A stretch of DNA of 64,000 nt from JAMXLO01 sp963799415 (GCA_963799415.1 CAWCXI010000039.1:1-64000); one strand, 5' to 3'. Positions 43,116 through 52,379 are shown, numbered from the stretch's first letter. The notes: a model not told the origin generated them from the sequence alone. Made by a program: numbers and translations.

Positions 43116-44240
43116 ATGACAGGAGCTCAAGACGCCTTGAGCCGCGGTTTGCTCAGGGCAAGCCCTGAACAACGTGTGGGCAAGCTTGCCGGCATTGAAG
43201 CGGGGCGCGGCATTGCCGCGATCGGCGTTGTCCTTTGCCATGTCGCGCTCATCCTGACAAAGACCTCTGACGCTCAGACATCTGTCGGTGTCTTCCAAAT
43301 TGGGCGGGCTGGGGTCGATTTCTTCTTCGTCTTGAGCGGATTCATCATTGCTTATGCACATCGTGAGGACATAGGTTGCCCTGCGCGACTTGGTCACTAC
43401 CTGTCGCGTCGTCTTTTCAGGATCATGCCGACCTATTGGATTGCCCTTGCGCTGACCTTGATGCTGGGTGGGTATACTCTGCCTGCATTCGACATGGCGA
43501 GGGCGGCCTTACTGCTACCTTCCAGCCACGGGTTACCAGTCATTGTCGCTTGGACGCTTCAGTACGAGTTGGTCTTTTATGTGGCATTTTCTTTCCTCAT
43601 CGTCTGCAAGAAATTGGGGGTGTCCGTACTTGTTCTTTGGTTAGTGTGGATCCTGGCGTCACTGTGGGGACAAAACAGTCCTTGGGTGCCGCAATTTCTC
43701 TTTGGACCACTGAATATCGAGTTTTTTCTGGGGATGGGTGCTGCCTATTTGCTTCGGAAGCACACCGTGCTGGCACCGAGGTTAGTGCTCCTCATCGGGT
43801 TTGGTCTGTTTTGTGCGGTGGCGATTGCCGGCGATGCGGGGAACCTAGATTCGGTCAATCTTCGCCGAATCCCCTATGGAATAGCCGCGGCTGTAATAGT
43901 GGTAGGTGTGGTGGGATCGGAGCATCGTGGTCTTATCTATGTGCCAACTTTTTTTCAAAGTTTGGGAGCCGCATCCTACTCGATTTACCTGTTCCATGTC
44001 CTGTTCATCACCTTCTTATGGGCGGTCTGGCTTGAGGCAGGACTTGATAGATCGATGACACCGGCGGCGAGCTTTCTGCCACTGGTTATCGGCGGCGTCG
44101 GTGGCGGAGTGCTGATATCGCGGCTTGTCGAGTTTCCTCTCATGCGCTTGCTGGCGCGACGGCCTCAGTCGGATCCAGATCTGGCGGCAACGGCGCGCTA
44201 TTCAGCGATCTCCAGAGATCGACGGGTGGACCATGCGTGA
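43116..44240 (+). CDS. Acyltransferase 3 family membrane protein (OafA-like)
   Basis: About 374 residues with around ten helices. N-terminal 'LAGIEAGRGIAAIGVVLCHV' has the conserved R and catalytic-type His, followed by 'GRAGVDFFFVLSGFIIAYAH', 'YLSRRLFRIMPTYWIALALT' (R-x-x-R-x-x-P) and the C-terminal 'GAASYSIYLFHVLFITF'. OafA-type proteins put acetyl or other acyl groups on exported sugars. It starts 31 bp after the GT22-like gene and its stop overlaps the GT87 start by 8 bp, so the three are one operon. Confidence 0.9.
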   Translation: MTGAQDALSRGLLRASPEQRVGKLAGIEAGRGIAAIGVVLCHVALILTKTSDAQTSVGVFQIGRAGVDFFFVLSGFIIAYAHREDIGCPARLGHYLSRRLFRIMPTYWIALALTLMLGGYTLPAFDMARAALLLPSSHGLPVIVAWTLQYELVFYVAFSFLIVCKKLGVSVLVLWLVWILASLWGQNSPWVPQFLFGPLNIEFFLGMGAAYLLRKHTVLAPRLVLLIGFGLFCAVAIAGDAGNLDSVNLRRIPYGIAAAVIVVGVVGSEHRGLIYVPTFFQSLGAASYSIYLFHVLFITFLWAVWLEAGLDRSMTPAASFLPLVIGGVGGGVLISRLVEFPLMRLLARRPQSDPDLAATARYSAISRDRRVDHA

Positions 44241-45531
44241 TGACCATGTCCGCATCATGAGCAATATCGGACCGCTACCAAACGGGCTGAGATCCTTCCG
44301 AGGGGAGTACGCGAACGCCGTTTTCATCGCAGCGGCTCTGATCCCGCTGCTATTCGCGGCAGCGGTACTCTGGATATTGCCCGTTGGCGGCCTCAGCGTC
44401 GACCGAAACGCGATGGCGGCCCGCGACTACACTGACATGTGGGCAGCCGGTCACCTCGTCGTGCTCGGACAGGGTGACACTCTGTTCGACCTGGCCGCGT
44501 TCAATGCCGCGTTGCATGCCATGTTCGGTGCGGGGTTTCCTCACCAGGTATGGCCCTATCCGCCGCCGATCCTGCTGCTTGCCGTGCCGCTGTCCTTGCT
44601 CCCGCTGCTGCCCGGATTTCTGCTGTACACGGTGGGCACGGCGACGCTGTTGTGGATGGCGTTACGCTGCGGGGGTTTGGCAAGATCGGCTTGCGCCGCG
44701 GTGCTGCTCAGTCCTGCGCTCGCCGACAATGCGCTTGCCGGCCAGAACGGGAGTTTGACGGCAGCATTGCTGTTTGGCGGCCTGTTTCTCGTGGAACGTC
44801 GTCCGGTGCTGGCAGGCGTCATCCTTGGCGCACTGGTCATCAAGCCACAACTCGGGATGCTGGTTCCGCTGTGCCTCATTGCTTCGGGCAATTGGCGCGC
44901 GCTCCTCGCGCTGGTGACCTCCGCAAGCCTGCTGATCGCGGCCTCGGCTCTCTTGTTTGGCATCGATGCCTGGATCGGTTTCTTTGTGCATACGCGACCG
45001 ATGATTGCGGCAGTACTGGAAGCGCCATGGCGGGCATTACCGGCGCAACAGAACTTCGCGAGCCCTCTGATGGCCGCACGGTCGGTCGGAGCGAGCATGG
45101 CGGTCGCCTACGGCCTGCAAACGGCTGTCATGCTGCTATGTGGCGCAGTTGCCTGGCGGACGTGGCGAACGCCGGAGTTTGGGCCGATCCCACGAGTGGC
45201 ACTCACTGGGCTTCTCGCTGTCGCAGCCGCGCCCTGGGTCCACACCTATGACATGATCCCGCTATCGGTGGCGGTCGCGGTGCTTGCCACAACGACGAGC
45301 CGGTCCTCATTGGCTTTACTTGGCTTTGCCTGGTTCTGGCCTGGCGCCGTGGTGCTGCTGCCAATCCCGTTGCCTTTCTCCGTAGCCAGCATAGCGTCTG
45401 TCGCATGGTTGGTCTGGCGAGAGGGTCGACACGGTGGAGGTACAGCGTGGGGCATTCCATCCACTCTCGGGCACCAGGAAAAGCCTGGTGGATTGCTGGC
45501 GGGGCAGACCAATGGTTATCGACCACTTTAG
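44233..45531 (+). CDS. GT87 (DUF2029) family glycosyltransferase
   Basis: 432 residues with about 10-11 helices. The extracytoplasmic loop near the N terminus has 'AARDYTDMWAAGHLVVLGQG' followed by 'PHQVWPYPPPILLLAVPLSL', a GT87 signature in which the D-x-x-x-x-W Asp is the proposed base and the Y-P-P-P motif is conserved. Then 'DNALAGQNGSLTAALLFGGL' and 'LGALVIKPQLGMLVPLCLIA' (K-P-x-L-G). It uses polyprenyl-phosphate sugars. ATG 44233 overlaps the acyltransferase stop; ATG 44257 is an alternative. It is last gene of the glycan cassette, followed by the 293-bp pilin promoter region. Confidence 0.9.
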   Translation: MRDDHVRIMSNIGPLPNGLRSFRGEYANAVFIAAALIPLLFAAAVLWILPVGGLSVDRNAMAARDYTDMWAAGHLVVLGQGDTLFDLAAFNAALHAMFGAGFPHQVWPYPPPILLLAVPLSLLPLLPGFLLYTVGTATLLWMALRCGGLARSACAAVLLSPALADNALAGQNGSLTAALLFGGLFLVERRPVLAGVILGALVIKPQLGMLVPLCLIASGNWRALLALVTSASLLIAASALLFGIDAWIGFFVHTRPMIAAVLEAPWRALPAQQNFASPLMAARSVGASMAVAYGLQTAVMLLCGAVAWRTWRTPEFGPIPRVALTGLLAVAAAPWVHTYDMIPLSVAVAVLATTTSRSSLALLGFAWFWPGAVVLLPIPLPFSVASIASVAWLVWREGRHGGGTAWGIPSTLGHQEKPGGLLAGQTNGYRPL

Positions 45532-45824
45532 CTGCCGGGTCGATATTGGTCGTTACGTGGGCGACAGAATTAAGTTTGGGCGGCATAAACTCGCAATGTT
45601 TTTTGACGCAACTATACCTTTCGCACGCTACGCGAGCATTTCCGCTATTTTTGAAACGATACTGCAAGGGCGCATAGGTAAAATCCTACTCGTGCGCTGA
45701 TGCAAGCCCAGCGCACCAGTTGAGACCGCCCGTTCCTTTCGTGGCCGTGGCGGTGCCAGCTTGAGCATGGATGAAAACCTCCCGGCTGTAGCCGGCACAC
45801 ACCTGTTACGAAAGGAACCGACTG
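45532..45824. promoter_or_regulatory. Pilin operon leader region
   Basis: 293 bp with a visible drop in GC at about 45570-45690 and no supported gene. The 19 bases before flp1 (CGAAAGGAACCGACTG then ATG) contain the AAAGGAA ribosome-binding site and are repeated almost exactly before flp2. An open frame 45434-45700 lacks a ribosome-binding site and is not called. Confidence 0.5.
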
Positions 45825-45998
45825 ATGATCGCACACGCTTACTCTCTCCTGGGACGCCTGATGGTCGACCGCAAGGGCGTCACCGCCATGGAATACGGCG
45901 TGATCGCCGCCGGCATCGTCCTGGTGGTCGCAACGGCTGCCGCCACGCTGGGGACAAACGTTTCGGCCCTCTTCACCAGCATCGCCGGAAAGCTCTGA
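45825..45998 (+). CDS. flp1: Flp-type class IVb pilin (first copy)
   Basis: 57 residues. A short basic leader ends in 'LMVDRKG', then the processing site G^VTAMEYG with Glu at +5 and Tyr at +6, the Flp signature, followed by a hydrophobic stretch 'VIAAGIVLVVATAAATL' and a short tail 'GTNVSALFTSIAGKL'. CpaA should cut after the Gly and TadE-like proteins assist assembly into the pilus outside the cell. Its AAAGGAA ribosome-binding site is strong. Tandem with flp2, which is the same length. Confidence 0.93.
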   Translation: MIAHAYSLLGRLMVDRKGVTAMEYGVIAAGIVLVVATAAATLGTNVSALFTSIAGKL

Positions 45999-46008
45999 TC
46001 CGTAGTGA

Positions 46009-46074
46009 AGCGGGCACCAGCCAGGGCTGACCTCGCGGACGAAACCGCGCGGCGCCGTGGCTGGCCCGCTGCCG
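46009..46074 (+). terminator. Stem-loop in the flp1-flp2 spacer
   Basis: AGCGGGC ACCAGCCA GGGC pairs imperfectly with GCC G TGGCTGG CCCGCT downstream, with small bulges. It has no T-run. Position after an abundant pilin gene suggests transcript stabilisation or partial termination. Confidence 0.35.
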
Positions 46075-46091
46075 ATGAAAGGAACCGACTG

Positions 46092-46265
46092 ATGGTCGCG
46101 CGTTGTCTGGCACTTTTCGGTTGCCTGAAAGCCGACCGCAAGGGTGTCACCGCGATGGAGTACGGCGTGATCGCCGCAGGCATCATCTTCGTGGTGGCCA
46201 CAGCCGCTATCACTTTGGGCAGCAGCATTTCGGCCCTGTACAACAGCTTCGGCAGCAAGATTTGA
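46092..46265 (+). CDS. flp2: Flp-type class IVb pilin (second copy)
   Basis: 57 residues, the same length as flp1. Leader 'MVARCLALFGCLKADRKG', cut site G^VTAMEYG, hydrophobic 'VIAAGIIFVVATAAITL', tail 'GSSISALYNSFGSKI'. It differs from flp1 mainly at the leader and the tail. The upstream sequence GAAAGGAACCGACTG is the same as before flp1, a sign of tandem duplication. The in-frame extension back to 46005 is not coding. Two cysteines in the leader are removed on processing. Confidence 0.93.
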   Translation: MVARCLALFGCLKADRKGVTAMEYGVIAAGIIFVVATAAITLGSSISALYNSFGSKI

Positions 46266-46361
46266 GTGCGGGCGCCCCGGCGCCGGCGCTGACGCCTCCC
46301 TGGTCGAGGGCCACGCGGGATAATTCCAGATCAGCGTCGACAATGACGCGGAGAATTGATC

Positions 46362-46865
46362 ATGACTGTGCCACTTCTGCTCGCAGCATCGGCACTCCTT
46401 CTGATAGCAGCATGGCGCGATGTTGTGAGCAGAACAATTCCTGACGTTGTCGGACTGCTGCTTCTCGCGATCGGCGGATTGTCCCGCTCGTTCGACGGAC
46501 CATCGGCCCTCGCAATATCGATGGCCGCTGCCTTGCTTCTCTTCGCGCTGCTGATGGTCGCGTATTCTCGCGGGTTCATTGGCGGAGGTGACGTGAAGCT
46601 CATGACGGCGCTCGCCATCGGCCTTTCACCGCTGAACTGCTATCGCTTTGTGGTTGCCACGGCGATCGCGGGCGGGTTGCTTGGGATTGTCTACATCGTC
46701 CTCTCGCGCAGCACGCGTTTGCCCCGCCCGGCCAGCGACAGATCGTTACTTAGTCGCATCATGGCGGTGGAATTCTGGCGCGCCCGCAGACGAGGATCAC
46801 TGCCTTACGGTGTTGCCATCGCCGCCGGCGGCACCTTTGTGTTGTTTCACACCGGGAGCTTGTGA
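46362..46865 (+). CDS. cpaA: Prepilin peptidase CpaA/TadV
   Basis: 167 residues, about five helices, an aspartic peptidase that removes the leader of Flp pilins. Candidate catalytic Asp residues: D20/D28 in 'RDVVSRTIPD' and D77 in the GxGD motif 'FIGGGDVKLMTAL'. It lacks the N-methyltransferase domain of PilD, as usual for TadV. ATG 46362 is preferred over TTG 46356. It is three bases upstream of cpaB. Confidence 0.93.
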   Translation: MTVPLLLAASALLLIAAWRDVVSRTIPDVVGLLLLAIGGLSRSFDGPSALAISMAAALLLFALLMVAYSRGFIGGGDVKLMTALAIGLSPLNCYRFVVATAIAGGLLGIVYIVLSRSTRLPRPASDRSLLSRIMAVEFWRARRRGSLPYGVAIAAGGTFVLFHTGSL

Positions 46866-46868
46866 ACC

Positions 46869-47720
46869 ATGCCCCTCCGTATATTCCTTTCAGGCCTCCT
46901 GCTGCTTACTGCCCTGGGCCTGGGCCTCATCGGCTATCAGGTAACCAGGCCGCCAAAAACGGTGACCATCGCCGCAGTCCCCGACGTGCCGCCACTGCCG
47001 CTCACCGTCGATGTTCTCGTCGCTGCACGCAGCCTTCCAGCGGGCACGCTGATGAAGGAAGAGGACTTCACCAAACGGGCCGTGCCGTCAGCCGATGTAC
47101 CGAAAGGCGCGCTGACCGACACCGCAGAGACCCGCGGCAGCCTGCACGGCGCGCTGCTGCGCCACTACCTCGATGCCAATAACATTCTGCAGGTCGGGGA
47201 TGTGCTGCATCCACGCGACCGCGGCTTTCTCGCGGCAGTGCTGACATCCGGCACGCGCGCGATCTCTGTCGGGGTCGATGCCATCACAGGCGATGGCGGG
47301 CTTATCTGGCCCGGCGATCGGGTGGATCTGATTCTCACCCAGCAACTCGATGACAAGGACACGCCACAGGCAAAGCGTTTTGTCAGTGAGACAGTGCTCA
47401 GCGATGTGCGGGTCGTCGCCGTGGACCAGAGCATCGCCCAGGGCGCTGTCGCCGCCGGCGACAACACGACGGGGCGCCTGGCACGCACGGTCACGCTGGA
47501 AGTGACGCCGCAGCAAGCCGAGCGAGCGGCCCTCGCCGACCGCCTTGGCAAGATCACTCTTGCCATTCGAGCAACGGACGCAGTGGAGGAGGCGACTGAC
47601 CGTCGGGGCTCAGTCTATGGCGGTGACATCTCGCCCGCTCTCGCCGACGGCAGCGCGGCCAACTCTCCGCGCATGCGTATCATCGAAGGCAAGGACGCTC
47701 GCGAGGTGCGGTTCCCATGA
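46869..47720 (+). CDS. cpaB: Flp pilus assembly protein CpaB/RcpC
   Basis: 283 residues: an N-terminal membrane anchor (FLSGLLLLTALGLGLIGYQV), a SAF-like domain 'TVDVLVAARSLPAGTLMKEE', then the RcpC region 'RAISVGVDAITGDGGLIWPG' and 'DRVDLILTQQLDDKD'. It is a periplasmic component connected with the secretin. In most tad loci cpaC follows directly, but here the next gene is cpaE after a 159-bp spacer, and cpaC is inverted downstream. Confidence 0.93.
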   Translation: MPLRIFLSGLLLLTALGLGLIGYQVTRPPKTVTIAAVPDVPPLPLTVDVLVAARSLPAGTLMKEEDFTKRAVPSADVPKGALTDTAETRGSLHGALLRHYLDANNILQVGDVLHPRDRGFLAAVLTSGTRAISVGVDAITGDGGLIWPGDRVDLILTQQLDDKDTPQAKRFVSETVLSDVRVVAVDQSIAQGAVAAGDNTTGRLARTVTLEVTPQQAERAALADRLGKITLAIRATDAVEEATDRRGSVYGGDISPALADGSAANSPRMRIIEGKDAREVRFP

Positions 47721-47879
47721 CCTGCAATCTGCAAAAGCCATTGCGTGCCAAGCGATGTCACAGGCCGCGCACGTGACAAGTGGCTGTGATTGCCTGGCAA
47801 TGACAGTGAAACCATTGCCGGCCAAAACTCTCGCAGACACTCGCGTGAATGGCGCGTTTGGTCTGATGCTCGTCGGTGT

Positions 47880-49139
47880 ATGAAGGTGCAATCGATGCTG
47901 GACAACAACCTTGATACAGTCGTTCCCGATTCCGCCAAAGCGGGGCCTGTAAGAGATTCATCGCAGGCACGAGCACCGCTTATGGCGTTCGTGTCTGACG
48001 ACGAGACCGAAGCCGCACTCCGAGGCGGTCTCCTCAACACTGTGGAAAGCGTCGAGGTCCACCGCGGGACGATCCTGCACGCGATCAAGCATCTGGCCAA
48101 GGAGCCGACGCCGCGTGCACTCGTCGTTGATATTGCCCGTGTGCCAAATCCGTTGGACGAGCTGGACAATCTATCTCGTGTCTGCACACCCGACGTGAGG
48201 GTCCTGGTGATCGGCGACGATTCCGACGTCGGGCTCTATCGCGAACTGGTGCGCAACATGGGCGTTGCCGAGTACGTGCACAAACCGCTGACGCGGGACC
48301 ATGTCACCCGGCTGTTGGTGCCGCAGATCGCCGGCGTCACGATGGACGCCAACGCTGCCCGCGGTGGCACCGTGATCGCGGTGTGCGGCGCGCGTGGCGG
48401 CGTCGGCACGACGACCATTGCGACCAATCTGGCTTTGCAGCTTACGGCCGGCACCCGAGGCCACGTCGCCTTGCTGGACCTGCACCTGAGGCAGGGCACG
48501 ACGGCATTGATGCTCGGCGTCAAGCCGCTCGGCGGCTTGCGGACTGCACTCGAGCAGCCGGAACGCGCGGATGCCTTGTTCCTTGACCGGGTTTCCGTGG
48601 AAATCAACGAACGTCTGCGCCTGGTTGCGGCCGATGAGTCGCTCGACGGGACTCCGGCACCTACCCCGGATGGCGTGCGGCGTGTGCTGGACTTGCTGCG
48701 TCGGCGGTTCAACTACGTTGTCATGGACATGCCAATGCCGGCCACGCCGGCTGAAATGCAGGCGTTGCGCGGCGCGCGCCATCTGATCGCAGTGATGACC
48801 CCTGACCTCGCGAGCATCCGTGACACCGACCGTCTGCGCCAGTTGGCCACGGGGCTTGGGACCAGCCACACGACGATCGTGCTCAATCGTGTGGGCATGC
48901 CGGGCGGCCTGAAGCTTCCACTGATCGAACAGGGGCTCGGCGCAAAGCCAGCCGTGCAGATCCCTGAGCTTGGCAAGCAGCTCGGCCGGGCGGCCAACCT
49001 GGGCAAGCCAGCCCTGGGTGAGTGTGCATCCTTCAGGACGGCGATCGCGCAGTTGGCCCAGGAGCTTTCCGGTGCCGCCGCCAGCCGCATGTCGCGTGGA
49101 GGCAATCGATCGCTGCTTGGCCGGATACTTGGCCGATGA
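47880..49139 (+). CDS. cpaE: Pilus assembly protein CpaE/TadZ
   Basis: 419 residues. An atypical receiver-like N-terminal domain ('APLMAFVSDDETEAALRGGL', 'VRVLVIGDDSDVGLYRELVR') precedes a ParA/MinD-like ATPase with deviant Walker A 'CGARGGVGTTTIATNLALQL' and 'HVALLDLHLRQGTTALMLGV'. TadZ proteins localise the pilus machine to a pole. The start at ATG 47880 (MKVQSMLDNNLD) is likely; 47895 is an alternative. The stop overlaps cpaF (ATGA). Confidence 0.9.
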   Translation: MKVQSMLDNNLDTVVPDSAKAGPVRDSSQARAPLMAFVSDDETEAALRGGLLNTVESVEVHRGTILHAIKHLAKEPTPRALVVDIARVPNPLDELDNLSRVCTPDVRVLVIGDDSDVGLYRELVRNMGVAEYVHKPLTRDHVTRLLVPQIAGVTMDANAARGGTVIAVCGARGGVGTTTIATNLALQLTAGTRGHVALLDLHLRQGTTALMLGVKPLGGLRTALEQPERADALFLDRVSVEINERLRLVAADESLDGTPAPTPDGVRRVLDLLRRRFNYVVMDMPMPATPAEMQALRGARHLIAVMTPDLASIRDTDRLRQLATGLGTSHTTIVLNRVGMPGGLKLPLIEQGLGAKPAVQIPELGKQLGRAANLGKPALGECASFRTAIAQLAQELSGAAASRMSRGGNRSLLGRILGR

Positions 49140-50483
49140 GACAGTTCGGTCGCCGGCAGGAGGAAGTCACCACAGCAGAGATCGCCGTGCAGCCGCGTCC
49201 TGCACCCGTCGCCGCCGAGGCGACTGACATGGGGCTGCGGCTTCGCCTGCGTGCAAAGGTCATGGAAAAACTGGACTCGGGCGCCGTCGCCGAGATGCCG
49301 CCCGAGATACTGCGTGCGGAGCTGGAACCCGTGATCCACCAGATCGCCGGCCAGGAGCGAGTACAGCTCTCGGCGCGCGAGCAGGCGCAGCTCGCGCAGG
49401 AACTGACTGACGACATGGTGGGCTTCGGCCCGCTCGAACCGCTGCTGCGGGACGATTCGATCAGCGACATCATGGTGAACGGGCCGGACACGGTGTTCAT
49501 CGAGGTGCGCGGCAAACTGCAGAAATCCAACGTGCGGTTCCGTGATTGGGACCATGCCGCAATGGTGGCGCAGAAGATGGTGGCGACGATCGGTCGCCGC
49601 GTCGACGAATCCAGCCCGCTCTGCGACGCGCGCCTGCCCGACGGCAGCCGCGTCAACGTGATCTTCCCGCCGCTGGCGCTTGACGGTCCAACCATCTCGA
49701 TCCGCAAGTTCACCAAGAAGAAGCTCGACTTCGCTTCAATGGTGGCGAATGGCAGCATGAACCCAGCGGTTGCGCGCCTGCTGGAGATTGCCTCGCGGTG
49801 CCGACTGAACATCCTGGTGTCAGGCGGCACAGGCTCCGGCAAGACCACGCTGCTGAACGCGCTCAGCCGCATGATCGGGCACGACGAACGCGTCATCACC
49901 ATCGAGGACGCGGCTGAACTGCAGTTGCAACAGCCGCACGTGGTTCGGCTAGAGACGCGGACCTGCGAACCTGGAAGGCCGTGGCGAGATCAACCAGCGG
50001 GAGCTGCTGCGCAACGCGCTGCGTATGCGGCCCGACCGCATCATCGTGGGTGAAGTCCGCGGCGCCGAGGCGTACGACATGTTGCAGGCCATGAACACCG
50101 GCCATGACGGCTCGATCAGCACGGTCCACGCCAACACAACGCGCGACGCGCTGGCCCGCGTCGAGAACATGGTTCAGATGGCCACTGTGAACCTGCCGGC
50201 TCGCGCGATCCGCGCCCAGATCGCCAGTGCGGTGCACCTGATCATCCAGATCGAGCGCATGCGCGACGGCGTGCGCCGCATCTCGCAGGTCTCGGATATC
50301 TGCGGCATGGAGGGTGAGGTCATCACCATGAATGACGTTGCCGCGTTCGAGTTTGAGGGGGAGTCGTCATCCGGCACGATTGTCGGCAAATACCATACGG
50401 CAGGCGCTCGCCCATCCTTCGCGACCCGGCTGGCTTACTTCGGCCTGGAAAACGCCTGGATGGATGCATTGCAGAGCATTTGA
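49136..50483 (+). CDS. cpaF: Flp pilus motor ATPase CpaF/TadA (one frameshift)
   Basis: A secretion-type hexameric ATPase of about 448 residues driving pilin assembly. 'DDMVGFGPLEPLLRDDSISD' and 'IMVNGPDTVFIEVRGKL' are classic, Walker A is 'LVSGGTGSGKTTLLNALSRM', followed by 'VITIEDAAELQLQQPHVVRL'. An extra A near 49961 breaks the frame; without it the text reads 'RPANLEGRGEINQRELLRNA' and continues with 'MRPDRIIVGEVRGAEAYDML' and 'GSISTVHANTTRDALARVEN' to the stop at 50483. Start at ATG 49136, overlapping the cpaE stop. The indel probably reflects sequencing error, since TadA is essential for the locus. Confidence 0.93.
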
Positions 50484-50484
50484 C

Positions 50485-51441
50485 ATGCTGAGCCCCCTTA
50501 TCCTGGCCGCGATCGTCCTGTTGCTGGTGTCGTCGGCGAGTGCCGCACTGCTGGTGCGGGATGTCTCTGCTGGCCGTCTGCGAGAACGCGTCGGTGCAAT
50601 TCGTTTGCGATCTGACGAAGAGCCATCCGCACCGGTCCGGACTGTTGCCCTCCGGTCAACCGGCCAACGCGGCGCCTACACCGCAAAATTCATGCGCCTG
50701 TTGCGGCTCAATCCGGACATCGCGCTGCAAAATGTCATTCCCTGGAAACTGGTGATCGCCATTTCCTGTGCCGCGGCGCTGGGCGGTCTGTTCTACGGCC
50801 ATGAGTTCCTGGGTTGGTGGCTCGCCGCGCTTCTGATGCCGGTCGATGCAGTGTTCATCGCACGGCTGATTTTTGGCTGGGAACGCGCGGGTTATCAGAA
50901 GACGTTGCTCGAGCAGATCCCGGATGTGATGGCACTGATCTGCCGGGCAGTCGCTGCCGGCATCCCGTTGGGCGAGGCATTGCGCAATGTGTCGCGCGAT
51001 GCCAGCAGTCCATCACGTGAGGAGTTCATGCGCGTGGTCAACGAGGTGTCGATCGGGCAACCGCTCGAAGCCGCGCTGTGGAAGCTGCACGACCGCGTCG
51101 ATCTGCCCGAGTATGCGTTTTTTGCGGTCACCATCGGACTGCAGGCGCAGACCGGCGGCAGCCTCGTCGAAACGCTGCAGAACCTGCAGGACCTGGTTCG
51201 CAGGCGCGTGGCATTGTCCAAGCGCGGCAAGGCGCTGGCGGCGGAAGCTCGTATGTCGGCCATGATTCTAGGAGCGCTGCCGTTCTTCGCGTTCCTCGGT
51301 CTCAGCTTCATTCAAGAGGGCTTCGTCCATTTCTTTTTCAGCACCCCGACCGGCAATCACCTGTTGCTGGCGGCTTTTGGCTTTCTGGCGATGGGCATTT
51401 TTGTGATGCGTCAACTCATTCGCCGGAGCCTGAAGCCGTGA
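50485..51441 (+). CDS. tadB: Flp pilus inner-membrane protein TadB
   Basis: 318 residues with a type II secretion F domain at about 160-290: 'LLEQIPDVMALICRAVAAGI', 'PLGEALRNVSRDASSPSREE', 'AFFAVTIGLQAQTGGSLVET'. Four helices in pairs at either end of the domain form the platform for CpaF. It starts 1 bp after the cpaF stop, and its stop overlaps tadC (GTGA). Confidence 0.92.
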   Translation: MLSPLILAAIVLLLVSSASAALLVRDVSAGRLRERVGAIRLRSDEEPSAPVRTVALRSTGQRGAYTAKFMRLLRLNPDIALQNVIPWKLVIAISCAAALGGLFYGHEFLGWWLAALLMPVDAVFIARLIFGWERAGYQKTLLEQIPDVMALICRAVAAGIPLGEALRNVSRDASSPSREEFMRVVNEVSIGQPLEAALWKLHDRVDLPEYAFFAVTIGLQAQTGGSLVETLQNLQDLVRRRVALSKRGKALAAEARMSAMILGALPFFAFLGLSFIQEGFVHFFFSTPTGNHLLLAAFGFLAMGIFVMRQLIRRSLKP

Positions 51442-52379
51442 ACCACGATCAACTTCTTCTGCTGGCCGTGTTTGGCGGTGGTATCCTGGCGCTGGTCGCG
51501 GCCGCGTTCCTGTTGCTCTTCCAGGGAGCCAGTGAGCAGGAGATTGCGCGCCGTATCGGCGGGCTGCGCGACGGCGCGACAGTGGCGCAACAGCAGTCAG
51601 CCCGTCTCTGGCCGACGCTGCTTGGTCTGGTGCATCGTCTTGGCAGTGCCATGCGCGATCGGTTGATGTCCGCGCGGGATACCGAATCGCTTGGCAAGAC
51701 CCTTGCGGCAGCGGGCCTTGAGCCATCAAAGGCGATGCCGATCTTCGTCGGCGCAAAGATCGCCTGCCTGCTCCTGCTGCCAGCGTTGACCTATCTGACG
51801 GCGGTTCTCCTGGGCTACCCGGTCGGGCGGCAGGTGCTGCTTACGGTCGCATCGCTTGTGGTCGCGATGATGCTGCCGAACTGGGTGATCTCGATGATGC
51901 GCCGGCCGTACCAGCAGGCGTTGCGGCGCGGGATCCCCGATGCGCTCGATCTGCTGGTGGTCTGTGCCGAGGCGGGACTCGGACTCGAATCAGCCGTCGA
52001 ACGTGTGGCACAGGAGATGAGGCGGTCGAACCGGCCTGTAAGCGTCGAGTTCGCGCTGCTGAACCACGAGATGCGGATCTTCCCGGACCGCAAGATCGCC
52101 CTGACCAATCTTTCCGAGCGCTCGGGTCAACCGGCCTTCAAGCGTCTGGCTGGCACCATCGGGCAGACGCTGAAATATGGCACGCCACTCGGACAGGGGC
52201 TCCGCTCGCTCGCATCGGAGATGCGCGATGAAAGGATGATCCAGTTCGAGGAGCGCGCCGGCAAGCTTCCGGCCTTGCTCGTGCTGCCGATGATCGGGTT
52301 CATCCTACCCTGTCTTTTCATCATCTTGATGGGTCGGCCGGCCACCCAGATCATGGCCCTGTTCTCAACCATGCACTGA
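51438..52379 (+). CDS. tadC: Flp pilus inner-membrane protein TadC
   Basis: 313 residues starting at GTG 51438, which overlaps the tadB stop. Paralogue of TadB with the same T2SSF domain: 'ALRRGIPDALDLLVVCAEAG', 'LGLESAVERVAQEMRRSNRP', 'GTIGQTLKYGTPLGQGLRSL'. Four helices. The upstream frame belongs to another reading and is not coding. It is last gene of the plus-strand pilus block and converges with tadD. Confidence 0.92.
   Translation: MNHDQLLLLAVFGGGILALVAAAFLLLFQGASEQEIARRIGGLRDGATVAQQQSARLWPTLLGLVHRLGSAMRDRLMSARDTESLGKTLAAAGLEPSKAMPIFVGAKIACLLLLPALTYLTAVLLGYPVGRQVLLTVASLVVAMMLPNWVISMMRRPYQQALRRGIPDALDLLVVCAEAGLGLESAVERVAQEMRRSNRPVSVEFALLNHEMRIFPDRKIALTNLSERSGQPAFKRLAGTIGQTLKYGTPLGQGLRSLASEMRDERMIQFEERAGKLPALLVLPMIGFILPCLFIILMGRPATQIMALFSTMH

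Noticed and set aside
45434..45700. 88-codon plus frame before flp1, whose end (FETILQGRIGKILLVR) recalls the tail of zinc-type alcohol dehydrogenases
   Set aside because: The similarity is short and could be chance; the frame overlaps the GT87 gene end and lacks a ribosome-binding site.
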